Below, piece after piece: positions 1-9,044 of a stretch of 64,000 nucleotides of DNA. The notes below the pieces were generated by a model. That model was given only the letters and a program-made list of their open reading frames with translations, searched no databases and was not told where the DNA came from. The first letter of the stretch is position 1, and each line of letters opens with the position of its first letter. Location: the NCBI GenBank assembly GCA_020845495.1, contig JADLFM010000023.1:124001-188000 (forward strand), read 5' to 3'. Made by a program: the position numbers and the translations under genes. Origin of the DNA: Chloroflexota bacterium (GTDB taxonomy: Bacteria; Chloroflexota; UBA6077; JACCZL01).

Positions 1-1
1 G

Positions 2-766
2 GATGCCGTGGCGCCGCGCCTGGCCAGGCGCTTCCACGTCGTCGCGCTGGATCAGCGCGGTCACGGCCTGAGCGACAAGCCGTCCGACGGCTACGACTTT
101 TCAGACGTCGCCGGCGATCTGCGCGGCGCGATCGATGCACTCGATCTCGACCGCCCGACGCTGGTCGGCCACTCCTGGGGTGGCAACGTCGTCGTCAGCT
201 ACGCCGCAACCTACCCGGATGACGTACGGTCGCTCGTGCTCGTCGACGGCGGCTTCCTCGACCTGAGCTCGCGGCCCGGCTTCACCTGGGAGCGGGTGCG
301 CGTGGACCTGGCTCCGCCGGACCTGACCCATCTAACTTTCCCCGAGCTTCGCGAGCGGGCTCGTTCCGGTCACGCCAGCGCGTACTGGAGCCCGGCTGTT
401 GAAGCGACGCTGCGGACCTCCTTCGAGGATGGACCGGACGGTCACATTCGCCCTCGGCTTTCGCGCGAGAACCATCTCCAGATTCTGCGGGCCATGTGGG
501 AGCAGCACCCGGCCGCTCTGTTCCCCCGGATCCCCTGCCCGGTCCTGATCCTCCCCGCCCGCCGGTCGCCCGACGACGTGTCACCCGAACACGCCGCCCG
601 GGAGCGCGAGCGGGCCGCCGAGCGTGAGCGGCTGGTCGAGCGGGCGGCGGCGCTCTTCCCCGACGCCCGGGTGCACTGGTTCGAGAACACCGTCCACGAC
701 GTCCCGCTCCAGCGCCCGGCCGAACTTGCCGAGTTGATTGCTGGTACGACGCTCGTTGCTCCATGA
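2..766 (+). CDS. Alpha/beta hydrolase, 5' end outside the window
   Basis: This is the C-terminal part of an alpha/beta-hydrolase-fold enzyme. The reading frame is open to the left edge, and the first codons (DAVAPRLARRF) are already inside the fold, so the true start lies upstream. Family landmarks are visible: an oxyanion-strand motif DQRGHGLSD, the nucleophile elbow GHSWGG with the catalytic Ser, and a C-terminal ENTVHDVP segment supplying the likely catalytic His. The substrate cannot be told from sequence; such enzymes hydrolyse esters, epoxides, haloalkanes or lactones in the cytoplasm. A lid-like charged helix (about 190-220 codons in) is rich in Arg/Glu. Its TGA overlaps the ATG of the next gene by 4 bp, so the two are probably translationally coupled. 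Confidence 0.85.
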   Translation, partial: DAVAPRLARRFHVVALDQRGHGLSDKPSDGYDFSDVAGDLRGAIDALDLDRPTLVGHSWGGNVVVSYAATYPDDVRSLVLVDGGFLDLSSRPGFTWERVRVDLAPPDLTHLTFPELRERARSGHASAYWSPAVEATLRTSFEDGPDGHIRPRLSRENHLQILRAMWEQHPAALFPRIPCPVLILPARRSPDDVSPEHAARERERAAERERLVERAAALFPDARVHWFENTVHDVPLQRPAELAELIAGTTLVAP

Positions 767-1923
767 GCGTCTCGCCCGCCGACTGGCGGGATGGCTCGAT
801 CCTGGTCACGGCGCTTGGAGACGAGCCACTCGCGCCGCTCGTGGTCGCTCGGCAGTTGAACGTGCGACGCGTGGTCTGCGTCGGCCACTCGGCCGTGGAG
901 TGGCGCGTGGAGCCGCTCCTCGACGTCCTCCGTCGTGACGGCCGGCCAGCGCGCTGGATTCCGCTCGTGGCGACCGACGTTCCGGCCGGTCTGGATAGCC
1001 TGAGCGCGCGCCTGCCGATCGACTCGGACGACAGCATCGTGTTCGACCTGACCAACGCGCGGGGCGTCCTCGGCTTTGCCCTGTACGAGTTTGCCCATCG
1101 CCGCGAGCAGGCGGCCCCGGACCGCTCGTTGCTCTTGCGCGTCGACTGGAGCGACCGCGTGATCCGGTCGATCAGCCCGGACCGTGAGGCCGCCGAGCCG
1201 CTCCGCACCCAGATCAGCCTGACCGACTTCCTGGAAGCGCACGGGAAACGGCTGGTTGGCGTCGAGCGCGCGCAAGGCAGTCGATCCCACTATGGTGATG
1301 CGGCACGGCGGATCGCCAGTGCGCTTCCGCTGGCTCAGCCGCTGCTGAATGCAACCCACCACAGCAGTTGGGAACGGCCGCTCCGTCTCCGAGGCAAGCA
1401 GCGCAACGAACGGCTGCTGGACGCACTGACCGAAGATGGCGTGTTGCTGCGCGACGGCAGCGCAGTCTTCGCGCGCGAGGCTCAGGCCTTCCAGTTCCTC
1501 CACGGGCGATGGCTGGAGGAGTACCTGTTTGAGATCGCCGACGAGTCCGGCGCGTTCGACGACTGCGCCTCCGGCGTTCGCTTCACCTGGATCTCGGAGC
1601 GCGACCGTAACGGCGATCCGGCCGTAGCAAACGAGATCGACTTCGCCGGAACGGCCAGCGGCCGGGCGACGATCGCCTCCTGCAAGACCGGCGGCAGCCA
1701 GGACGTCAACGGTGCCCTCTACGAGCTGCTGACCCTGGCCGAGCGCGCGGCCGGGCGTTCGGTAGTGCCGGTGTTCGCAACCACCGAACACCTGGATCGC
1801 CCGGCCCGCCAGCGAGCGGCCGTGCTCGGCATCCGCATCCTCGACGCCGACCGGCTCCCCAACCGCGAGCGTGTCCTGACCACGCTCACGAGCGGCCGGC
1901 CAGTCGAGAGCAGGGAGTCGTGA
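763..1923 (+). CDS. Card1/Can2-like (DUF1887) protein: CARF-type domain plus PD-(D/E)XK nuclease
   Basis: Protein of 386 residues. The N-terminal part (about 10-180) looks like the CARF sensor of the Card1/Can2/DUF1887 family: a Rossmann-type start SILVTALGDEPLAPLVVAR at 11-30 and a DLTNARGVLGFALYEFA segment at 95-111, where relatives carry a TGGTK ring-contact motif. The C-terminal part (about 210-365) has the nuclease signature: GRWLEEY at 248-254, NEID at 290-293 and SCK at 306-308. In characterised members the last motif is usually E-x-K, so the second acidic residue is replaced by Ser306 here. Known family members are activated by cyclic tetra-adenylate from type III CRISPR systems and cut DNA/RNA. 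No CRISPR array or cas gene is visible in this window. Function is inferred from motifs; activity is uncertain. Confidence 0.7.
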   Translation: MSVSPADWRDGSILVTALGDEPLAPLVVARQLNVRRVVCVGHSAVEWRVEPLLDVLRRDGRPARWIPLVATDVPAGLDSLSARLPIDSDDSIVFDLTNARGVLGFALYEFAHRREQAAPDRSLLLRVDWSDRVIRSISPDREAAEPLRTQISLTDFLEAHGKRLVGVERAQGSRSHYGDAARRIASALPLAQPLLNATHHSSWERPLRLRGKQRNERLLDALTEDGVLLRDGSAVFAREAQAFQFLHGRWLEEYLFEIADESGAFDDCASGVRFTWISERDRNGDPAVANEIDFAGTASGRATIASCKTGGSQDVNGALYELLTLAERAAGRSVVPVFATTEHLDRPARQRAAVLGIRILDADRLPNRERVLTTLTSGRPVESRES

Positions 1924-2157
1924 GTTGAGAGGTATCGCCTGTGACTTGCCAGTCAGCAGGCGAATGCGTGCGGAGGTGCACTCTCCTCGACGGGTGTCCC
2001 CCTATCACGCTCGACGCACGACCTGACTCTCATTCCCGGCACTCGTCGCAAGAGCAATGCCGAGCGTGAGCAGTCCGATCGACGCCCAATACGACAGCGG
2101 GTACTCGCATGCCGTCCACCCGGCAGACATCCTGCCCGGCCCGGCATCATATGAAGT

Positions 2158-3003
2158 GTGACAGATATGACCCTTCCGACCTTGACGTTCGTCGGGCACT
2201 CGACCGTGCTCGTCGAGATCGACGGCGTGCAAATCCTTACCGACCCTATCTTACGACAAAGAATTGCGCATCTGCATCGTGCCGCTCCGCCCGTCGCCCC
2301 ATCTACCTATCGTCATATCGACGTTGCCCTGATCTCGCACCTCCACCATGACCACCTGGACGTGCCATCGCTGCGACTCCTGCCGCGCATGGCCCGAGTC
2401 GTCGTGCCGCGCGGCGCCGCCGCGATTCTCCGCCACCTCGTACCCGAGCAGATCGTCGAACTGGGCGTCGGCGAGTCGTTCCGAGTCGGCGGTGTGGAGA
2501 TCGTCGCGACCCCGGCCAATCATTCCGGCAACCGAGTGCCGTTTGGACCGAGGGTGCACGCGCTCGGCTACCTGATTCGCGGCAGCCAACAGATCTACTT
2601 CGCGGGTGACACCGATCTGTTCCACGATATGACGGCCATCGCCGAAGGGCTCGATGCGGCGCTCCTGCCAGTCTGGGGCTGGGGACCGACCCTTGGGCCG
2701 GGCCACCTCGATCCGCGCCGCGCCGCCCAGGCGCTCACACTTCTCCATCCACGCGTCGCCGTGCCGATCCACTGGGGCACGCTGCACCCGATTGGTCTGG
2801 GCTGGCCGCATCGCCGCTTTCTGACCGACCCCCCACAACTGTTCGCGCGCGACGCCGCTGAACTGGCGCCGGCCGTCCACACCCGCATCGTGCAGCCCGG
2901 CCACGGGATCGTGCTGCCGCCTCGTGACGATCGTACGCTCGCCCCCGACGCTAACTGGCTCCCTCATGCTGGCCAGATCGCCGCGTCGTCACTCTCCGAC
3001 TGA
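2158..3003 (+). CDS. MBL-fold metal-dependent hydrolase (UlaG-like)
   Basis: A 281-residue metallo-beta-lactamase-fold protein of the UlaG/L-ascorbate-lactonase-like group. It has the early GHST motif (13-16), TDPIL after the first strands, the metal-binding H-x-H-x-D-H (HLHHDH, 61-66), a later NHSGNR and AGDTD, and a PIHWGT segment near the C-terminus. These enzymes bind two metal ions and hydrolyse lactones, phosphodiesters or related substrates; the actual substrate is not evident. Start is GTG 2158; ATG 2167 is an equally possible start three codons later. It ends 3 nt after the convergent gene's stop region begins, so the two genes overlap tail to tail by about 40 bp. Confidence 0.85.
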   Translation: MTDMTLPTLTFVGHSTVLVEIDGVQILTDPILRQRIAHLHRAAPPVAPSTYRHIDVALISHLHHDHLDVPSLRLLPRMARVVVPRGAAAILRHLVPEQIVELGVGESFRVGGVEIVATPANHSGNRVPFGPRVHALGYLIRGSQQIYFAGDTDLFHDMTAIAEGLDAALLPVWGWGPTLGPGHLDPRRAAQALTLLHPRVAVPIHWGTLHPIGLGWPHRRFLTDPPQLFARDAAELAPAVHTRIVQPGHGIVLPPRDDRTLAPDANWLPHAGQIAASSLSD

Positions 3004-4445
3004 TCCGGACCCTGCTTCCGGCGGCGGATGGCATCTCGTAGACCGAAGGCGCCAACTGCGCCGACGATGGCTGCCAGCGGCCAGGCCACCACGCGGGGAA
3101 ACCGGGCAGCCAGCAGCGACGCGCCGATGGCGGTCGCACCGAGCGCGCCCGTGACCAGTCGCTCGCCGTGGAGCAGCGACTCGCCGGCCGCCGACTGGAC
3201 CGCCACGCCGCCGACGCTCGCCACAGTGGTTGCCGCCTGAGGACCGCCGCCGCGTGAGACGGTGCGCGCCCGCTGGACGCCCGAGTGCTGCCGGGGCGAG
3301 CGGCGGCTCGTGCGGATCTCGCGGGCGTCCGCCAGATCCCGCTCGAACATCGCCTCCATCTGTTGCCCGAAGCCGCGGTCCTCGGCCACAAGGTCGATCT
3401 CCCAGTTCGTGAGCATTCCGGTGACGTTCAGGTTCGTCGAACCCACGCGCGACCACCAGCCGTCCGCGACGGTGGTCTTGGCGTGCATCATCGGCCCGCC
3501 GTATTCCCACACTCGGACTCCGCTCTGGAGCAAGGCCCGATACCCGAACCGCGACATCGCCCCCACGATTGGCAGGTCGTTCGTGGACGGCAGCAGCAAT
3601 CGCACGTCGATGCCGTCGCGCGCCGCCGATATCAGCGCTTCGCGGAGGATCGGCGACGCCAGGAAGTAGGCGTCGGCGATCCAGACCCGGTTCTCGACGA
3701 GCGCTGTGACGATCTGGAGTGCCCGCGCGATCCGCATTCGGCCGGGCTCCTGGATGATGACGCGGACCGCCTGCTCGCCGGCCGGTAGGATCGTGTTGGA
3801 CCGTGGGCGCTCGTCGCGCGGGAGCGGCGGTCCGTTGCGCCTCCAGACGCCGGCAAAGGCTCGCTCGATGTCCGCGACAGCCGGTCCCAGGACTCGGACG
3901 GCCGTATCTCGGTACGGTAGGCCCGTCGCCGAGCGCTCGAGCCAGGCGTCCGCGATGCCGACTCCGCCGACCGATCCATACACTCCGTCGACGGCCAGAA
4001 GCTTGCGATGGTCGCGCCGGACAACGGCAAGCGGCGCGTCCAGGCCGGGCGGATTGACCGCGCGGACCTCGATGCCGTGCTGACGAAGCCGGCGCCAGAA
4101 CCCGGATGGCACGTCGAGCGAGCCGTACCAATCGTACAGGACGCGCACCCGGACGCCGGCTGCCGAGCGCTCGCGGAGTGCCTCGGCGAAACGCTGGCCG
4201 GCCCCATCCGCACGAAAGATGTAGTTGTCGAGATGGATCCAGCGCTCGGCCCGGTGAATGGCCGCGAGCCAGTCGTCGTAGGTTTCGAAGCCGTCATGAA
4301 GCAACGTCAGAGCGTTCCCCCGCCGCAATCGAGCGCCGGTCGTTCGTGTCAGCGCACGATTCAGCCGGTGGCCGCGTGCGGCGAGCGTAGGTGCGCCACC
4401 AGCGTCGACCACGTCCTGCCGTTCGGCTTCGTTCGTCATCGACAT
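2964..4445 (-). CDS. Phospholipase D family / cardiolipin synthase-like protein
   Basis: A 493-residue protein with the two HKD motifs of the PLD superfamily: HRKLLAVD at 146-153 and HAKTTVAD at 321-328, each followed by the usual glycine/asparagine patch (GSVGG, GSTNLN). Spacing and the YIFRADGAG and YFLASP segments match bacterial cardiolipin synthases, which join phosphatidyl groups at the membrane. Unlike typical Cls enzymes there are no N-terminal membrane helices. Instead the C-terminal ~90 residues hold a basic linker and one or two hydrophobic segments (about 430-465) that may anchor it. It could also be a PLD-type phospholipase or nuclease. It is convergent with the MBL-fold gene and overlaps it by about 40 bp. 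Confidence 0.82.
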   Translation of the reverse strand: MSMTNEAERQDVVDAGGAPTLAARGHRLNRALTRTTGARLRRGNALTLLHDGFETYDDWLAAIHRAERWIHLDNYIFRADGAGQRFAEALRERSAAGVRVRVLYDWYGSLDVPSGFWRRLRQHGIEVRAVNPPGLDAPLAVVRRDHRKLLAVDGVYGSVGGVGIADAWLERSATGLPYRDTAVRVLGPAVADIERAFAGVWRRNGPPLPRDERPRSNTILPAGEQAVRVIIQEPGRMRIARALQIVTALVENRVWIADAYFLASPILREALISAARDGIDVRLLLPSTNDLPIVGAMSRFGYRALLQSGVRVWEYGGPMMHAKTTVADGWWSRVGSTNLNVTGMLTNWEIDLVAEDRGFGQQMEAMFERDLADAREIRTSRRSPRQHSGVQRARTVSRGGGPQAATTVASVGGVAVQSAAGESLLHGERLVTGALGATAIGASLLAARFPRVVAWPLAAIVGAVGAFGLRDAIRRRKQGPDQSESDDAAIWPA

Positions 4446-5302
4446 GGCTCCTGAGCCTCCCTCATGGGTCCGCGTACATCAGTGTGATGCAGGGTCCAGA
4501 TGAATAATTCGGCGCGGATGTCCCCGGGTGCCCTCAGATCGGCGTGTCGCGCCAGACTCATGGTGTGTTGCATCCCGCGCGCCATTCCACGCACGTGCCG
4601 GCCGTCGAGAGCGGCGTCTGGCCCTGACTGCGTGCGTTGCCACCGGCCGCGGCGGAGCGTGCCGCCACGGACCTCATCGTACCCATCTCAGGTCGCCGAA
4701 GATCGCGCCCGCACGTCCAGGCGGCGTTCAGGCGCACGCTCGTGCCATCCCGGCATCAGCCAGTTGCGAGACGAGACACTGAAGAGTGGACCGTGGTCGC
4801 ACCTGCGCGTCGGACCCGTCCCGCCTGGACAGGCCGCGCGTACTCGTACACCCGTGCCTGTTCAGGACGAGTCGGCGGGTCTGGGAACTTGTGCCAGTAT
4901 GGCCGCTGCGGGTTCCCAGGCATGCCTGATGAGATGCGCATAGCGCCTGCTGGCTGAGAGAGGCATCCGGCTTCTCGCTCGACCACGTACGGGTGCGTGT
5001 ACAGGTACGTTCTCTGCGATGACAGTGCTCGACAAGAACCCGGCCCCCGATGACTCCTCAACGCACGGCATCCTATCAGCCTCGTCCGCCACTGGTGTCT
5101 CCTCGCGCCACGAGTGTCTGGCTCAGGTCGATGGCCGTGCGGCAGGGCGGCGACGGAAGCTGCTGGTTCGTGACAACGGGCGCCAGGACCATCTCTCACC
5201 GATGAGAGAACTGAACGATCGGAAGGATCCCGGCTGATTCAGGCGGGCATCTGGGAGGGTACGGTGAGCCTCCATCCCGATCTCTGATGAGGAGGTATCG
5301 CG
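4446..5302. other. Gene-poor interval of about 860 bp
   Basis: Several open frames cross this region, but none has coding-like composition, a convincing ribosome binding site or a recognisable motif. I see no tRNA, transposon end or clear riboswitch. The last 15 bases hold a good AGGAGG (about 5290-5295) for the permease gene starting at 5303, so a promoter for that gene should lie here. Confidence 0.5.
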
Positions 5303-7270
5303 GTGGCTACATCTACGACGCATGGTCGCAGTACGACGCTAGGTCGTACCCCCAGCGCGTCCCGGGGCTTGTTCAAGACCTCGCAGCGTATCCTCGGCCC
5401 TCACTGGATGACGGGCTGGTTGTTCGTCCTGCCGATGCTGCTCCTGCTCTTCGGCCTGATCGGCTACCCGTTCGGACGGGCGGTCTGGTTGAGCGTGCAC
5501 AACGCGGTGGGCGTTCGCACGGGCCAGTTCGTCGGCCTACAAAACTACGTGAACCTCTGGCAAGATGACTTCTTCCTGCGTGCGCTCTGGACGACGATCA
5601 TCTTCACGGTCGTCTGCGTCTCCCTGAAGTTCGTCATCGGGCTGGGCGCGGCCCTCATCCTCCACCGCATCCCCAAGTGGGGCGCGTTCCTGGGCGGCCT
5701 GGTGCTGCTGCCGTACATCGTCCCCGACGTGGTCAAGGCGCTCACCTGGCGCGTGCTGCTGGACCCGTTGTTCGGCGCGGCGAACTATATCCTGGTCGAC
5801 GTGCTCCACATCCTGCCAACGGGGCTGTCCTGGCTCGGGAATCCGAATCAGGCGCTGCCGTCGGTCATCATGGTGTACGTCTGGGCTGGGATGCCCTTCT
5901 TCGTCATCTTGTTCCTGGCTGGCCTCAAGGCGATCGACTCCGAGCAGTACCATGCCGCCGCGGTTGACGGCGCGAATGGTTGGCGCCAGTTTCTCCACAT
6001 CACCATCCCCGGGCTCCGCTACGTCGTGATCGTTGCCGTCCTGCTCGCGACGATCTTCACGTTCAACAGCTTCACGACGGTGTATCTGCTGACGGGTGGC
6101 GGCCCAGGCGGTGCGACCCGTATCTACACGGTGCTGGCCTACGAATACGCCGTCCAAGGGCTCCGCTACGGGGCAGGCACGGCGGTGGCGATGACGGTTT
6201 CGCCGCTCCTGTTCCTCCTGATCCTGTTCCTCGGCCGCTACATGATGGGTCGAGCCGACGTCGACGAGGGCGACGGGGGACCGGTCTGGCGCGCTGCGAT
6301 GGTCATCCTCTGGCCCGTCCGGATGCTCGTTCGAGGATTCCTGGCCGCGTTCTGGTTCGTCAACGACACGGTCGAGAGCGCGGTGGGGTCTGCGACCCAC
6401 GCCTTCCGCCCGGTCGGGGCCAAACCCCTCCTGCCGCGCACGGCATCGCGCCGTGTCGGCTACGGTGTCCTGTACGCGATCCTGGCTGTTCTGCTCGTCT
6501 TCGAACTGCTGCCCTTCTACTTCATCTTCGTGACGGCCTTCAAGACGACGTTGCAGATTACAGAGGTCCGTGAGATTTTCTGGCCAGCTCCCTGGACGCT
6601 GGATCACTTCCGCTACCTGATCACCACCATCCCGTTCCCTCGCTGGTACGGCAATACCGTGCTGGTCGCCATCGTGAGCACCACCGTCTCGGTGCTCGCG
6701 GCGAGCCTGGGAGCCTACGGGCTGGTCCGGCTGAAGTGGCGCGGCGCAAATGCGCTCGGGACACTGGTCCTGATCTCGTACCTGATGCCAACGGCACTGA
6801 TGTTCATCCCGCTGTACACCATCCTGGCGGGCCTGAAACTGATCAACACCTTGTTCGCACTGATGGTGACCTACCCGAGCGTGGTGCTGCCGTTTGCCAC
6901 CTGGCTGATGATGGGCTACTACCGCTCGATCCCCGAGGAACTGGAAGACGCGGCCATGATCGACGGCTGCAACCGCTTCCAGGCGTTCTTCCGGGTGATC
7001 CTGCCACTGGTGCGGCCGGCCCTGCTGGCGGTCGCGATGTTTGCCGTCACCCAGTCCTGGAACGAATTCTTGTACGCGTACACCTTCACCCGCTCGCGCG
7101 AGCTCTTCACCCTGCCGGTTGGGCTGGCTCAGCTGATCATCGGCGACGTCCAGCCGTGGGGCGATCTGATGGCTGCCGCGCTGTTGACGGCGGCGCCGGT
7201 CATGATCATCTACATGCTCGGCCAGAAGTTCATGGTGGCCGGGCTGACGGCGGGGAGCGTCAAGGGCTAA
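5303..7270 (+). CDS. Fused ABC sugar permease (MalF-like half joined to MalG-like half)
   Basis: One 655-residue polypeptide carries both inner-membrane permease domains of a carbohydrate ABC importer (CUT1/MalFG type). The first half (about 30-320) resembles MalF, with an EAA loop beginning at Glu214 (EQYHAAAVDGANG). The second half (about 380-655) resembles MalG, with its EAA loop beginning at Glu545 (EELEDAAMIDGCN) and a typical C-terminus with FMVAGLTAGSVKG. A hydrophilic-amphipathic linker (about 315-375) joins them. Normally these are two genes. GTG start at 5303 follows AGGAGG with 7-8 nt spacing. No solute-binding protein or ATPase gene is adjacent, so partners must be encoded elsewhere. 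A hairpin (7302-7343) follows the stop. Confidence 0.9.
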   Translation: MATSTTHGRSTTLGRTPSASRGLFKTSQRILGPHWMTGWLFVLPMLLLLFGLIGYPFGRAVWLSVHNAVGVRTGQFVGLQNYVNLWQDDFFLRALWTTIIFTVVCVSLKFVIGLGAALILHRIPKWGAFLGGLVLLPYIVPDVVKALTWRVLLDPLFGAANYILVDVLHILPTGLSWLGNPNQALPSVIMVYVWAGMPFFVILFLAGLKAIDSEQYHAAAVDGANGWRQFLHITIPGLRYVVIVAVLLATIFTFNSFTTVYLLTGGGPGGATRIYTVLAYEYAVQGLRYGAGTAVAMTVSPLLFLLILFLGRYMMGRADVDEGDGGPVWRAAMVILWPVRMLVRGFLAAFWFVNDTVESAVGSATHAFRPVGAKPLLPRTASRRVGYGVLYAILAVLLVFELLPFYFIFVTAFKTTLQITEVREIFWPAPWTLDHFRYLITTIPFPRWYGNTVLVAIVSTTVSVLAASLGAYGLVRLKWRGANALGTLVLISYLMPTALMFIPLYTILAGLKLINTLFALMVTYPSVVLPFATWLMMGYYRSIPEELEDAAMIDGCNRFQAFFRVILPLVRPALLAVAMFAVTQSWNEFLYAYTFTRSRELFTLPVGLAQLIIGDVQPWGDLMAAALLTAAPVMIIYMLGQKFMVAGLTAGSVKG

Positions 7271-7699
7271 TCGTTCCTGCTCCCAGGTCACCCGATTCCA
7301 CGATCGCCCGATGCTTCAGCCAGAGCTGGGGCATCGGGTGATCTGCGCCCGCTCCAGGGGGCCCCGCGGCATTCTTCATACTCCCCGGCCCCGCGCAGAT
7401 GACAGAGAGAGGGCTGTGAGGGGCATCGCGCCGCTCGCCTCCAGTGGGAAGCGCGACGCTGCACCGCCCACCGCTACGCCGCCCGCTGCTGCGCCGCCCG
7501 CTGCTACCGGTCGAGCGGTTCCCGACGGTGAGCGGATCGCCGCCTGCTGAGATCCCTTCATCGCCCGGATGGACCTGGAAGTGTGCGTTGCACATTCAGG
7601 TGTTGTTCAGGCGCGGCACGGCCACATCCAGTGCCTGATAGGGTCGCCAACGGGATGATTGAAGCCTACCGCCCTTCTTGGGGCACGGAGGGACATGGC
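7271..7699. other. Intergenic interval after the permease gene
   Basis: Holds the hairpin at 7302-7343 and a low-complexity stretch around 7460-7510 with direct repeats of GCCGCCCGCTGCT. I see no coding sequence with a plausible start here until the small gene at 7700. Confidence 0.5.
7302..7343 (+). terminator. Hairpin, probable terminator of the permease gene
   Basis: Arms 7302-7315 (GATCGCCCGATGCT) and 7330-7343 (GGCATCGGGTGATC) pair over 14 bp including two G-U pairs, with a 14-nt loop that itself contains CCAG/CTGG. It begins about 30 nt after the stop codon. No T-run follows, as is common in high-GC genomes. Confidence 0.55.
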
Positions 7700-7987
7700 A
7701 TGGCGAGCGAGGTCGCTTCGCCGACGGTCTGGCACACACGCGGTGAGCTTGCCTGTTTGCTGTGTGGACGGGTCGCGGCGGAGACGAAAGGTCAGAAGAA
7801 CTGTCGTCAGCAGCAGGTCGTACGACTCCTGCTGCCGGAGTATGAGCCCACCGTTCGCCGACTCCGCTGCCCGACTTGTGGCGGGCGGCTCTGGCTTCGC
7901 GAGCTTCACGACGTGGTCGCGAATCGCCGTCCGCTGACACCCGAGGAGTTGCACCCACGCGCTGGCCGCCCCAGGAAGACCGGCTAG
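7700..7987 (+). CDS. Small zinc-ribbon protein of unknown function
   Basis: A 95-residue cytoplasmic protein. I do not recognise the family. It carries two CxxC pairs, Cys19/Cys22 (CLLCG) and Cys57/Cys60 (CPTCGG), the typical layout of a four-cysteine zinc ribbon, plus an extra Cys35. The region between is basic (RQQQVVRLLLPEYEP), and the C-terminus is rich in Pro, Arg and Gly. Zinc ribbons of this size often bind nucleic acid or protein, but nothing here specifies which. ATG 7700 is chosen because GGAGGG lies at 7687-7692 with 7 nt spacing; the frame is open further upstream (ATG 7655), where no ribosome site is apparent. Confidence 0.6.
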   Translation: MASEVASPTVWHTRGELACLLCGRVAAETKGQKNCRQQQVVRLLLPEYEPTVRRLRCPTCGGRLWLRELHDVVANRRPLTPEELHPRAGRPRKTG

Positions 7988-8213
7988 ACTGCCCGACCGG
8001 TTCGGCGGGCAGGCTGGGCTGCTGGCCTGGCCCGCCGTCCAGGAGCGCCGTTCCCGTCGCCGTGTCGACGGCTGCCTGCCGAGCGGGTCGATGCCTGACC
8101 CCTAACGGACCACGCTGAACCCCGGCTCTTTTCAGAGCGGGCATCCGGGTGGGAGACTCAGGAGACGGCGTGCTGCGCCCTCAGCACCTCGAACCTCCTC
8201 GGAGGTCCTGTCG

Positions 8214-9017
8214 ATGGACGATCCGGACGCCTCTCCTCTTATCGAGCCCGCGCCCCCGCTTCAGCCGAACCCGAGCCTGAGCCGAGCGGCTCGTACCGGC
8301 CGCCCGACCGAAGACGAGCAGCTTCTGGCGCGGCCGACCGGCCGTGACGCAACCTTTACCCATACGGACCCCTGGCGAGTCTTGCGGATCATGGGAGAGT
8401 TTGTCGCCGGTTTCGACGCGCTGGCGGACGTTGGCCCGGCGGTCACAATCTTCGGCTCGGCACGCACACCCACCACCGACCCGATGTACGGCGTGGCCGT
8501 CGCCACGGCTCGCCGCCTTGCACGCGCTGGCTTCGCCATCATCACCGGCGGCGGGCCGGGCATCATGGAGGCGGCGAACCGAGGCGCGCGCGAGGGGGGT
8601 GGCCGCTCGATTGGCTGCGGCATCGAGCTTGCCCACGAGCAGGGGATCAACGCGTTCGTCGACGAGGCCGTCAACTTCCGCTACTTCTTCGTACGGAAGA
8701 CGATGTTCATGAAGTACGCCGAGGCGTTCGTGATCTTCCCGGGCGGCTTCGGCACGCTCGACGAGTTGTTCGAGGCGCTGACACTGATTCAGACGCAGAA
8801 GGTGAGCCTGTTTCCGGTCGTCCTGGTCGGACGAGACTACTGGGCTGGCCTGATCGATTGGATCAAGACGACGCTCCAGTCCGAGGGCAAGGTCAGCCCG
8901 GCAGACCTGGAGCTGTTGCAGTGCACCGACCAGCCATCCGAGGTCGAGCGGATCATCGTCAACTGCCACGAGCTGAGTAGTGGCCCCGGCCTGAAGGACG
9001 GCAGGCGGCCATCGTAG
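8214..9017 (+). CDS. LOG family / TIGR00730 Rossmann-fold protein
   Basis: A 267-residue protein of the LOG (lysine decarboxylase-like) family. Both signature motifs are present: GGGPGIMEA at 112-120 and PGGFGTLDE at 176-184. Characterised members are phosphoribohydrolases that release cytokinin-type bases from nucleoside 5'-monophosphates, or act on purine nucleotides (PpnN). The order FGSARTP, GGGPGIMEA, FFVRKTMF, PGGFGT follows the family. The N-terminal ~55 residues are an extra proline-rich extension. ATG start with GGAGGT at 8201-8206. The GGAGG lies within a tiny inverted repeat (CCTCC-TC-GGAGG), which might slow initiation. Convergent with cdaR, 27 bp apart. Confidence 0.85.
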   Translation: MDDPDASPLIEPAPPLQPNPSLSRAARTGRPTEDEQLLARPTGRDATFTHTDPWRVLRIMGEFVAGFDALADVGPAVTIFGSARTPTTDPMYGVAVATARRLARAGFAIITGGGPGIMEAANRGAREGGGRSIGCGIELAHEQGINAFVDEAVNFRYFFVRKTMFMKYAEAFVIFPGGFGTLDELFEALTLIQTQKVSLFPVVLVGRDYWAGLIDWIKTTLQSEGKVSPADLELLQCTDQPSEVERIIVNCHELSSGPGLKDGRRPS

Positions 9018-9044
9018 CCGTCGCCCCGCCGCCTTCGTGCCGGC

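Noticed and set aside
2109..2351. Plus-strand open frame overlapping the MBL-fold gene start
   Set aside because: Arg/Ser-rich, overlaps the conserved GHST region in another frame.
5537..7291. Long minus-strand open frame opposite the fused permease
   Set aside because: Gln/Arg/His/Asp-rich translation without domains or ribosome site; a shadow of third-position GC in the real gene.
8120..8213. T-box or riboswitch in front of the LOG-family gene
   Set aside because: A GGGTGGGAG stretch and short hairpins are present, but no specifier loop or known aptamer core can be assembled.
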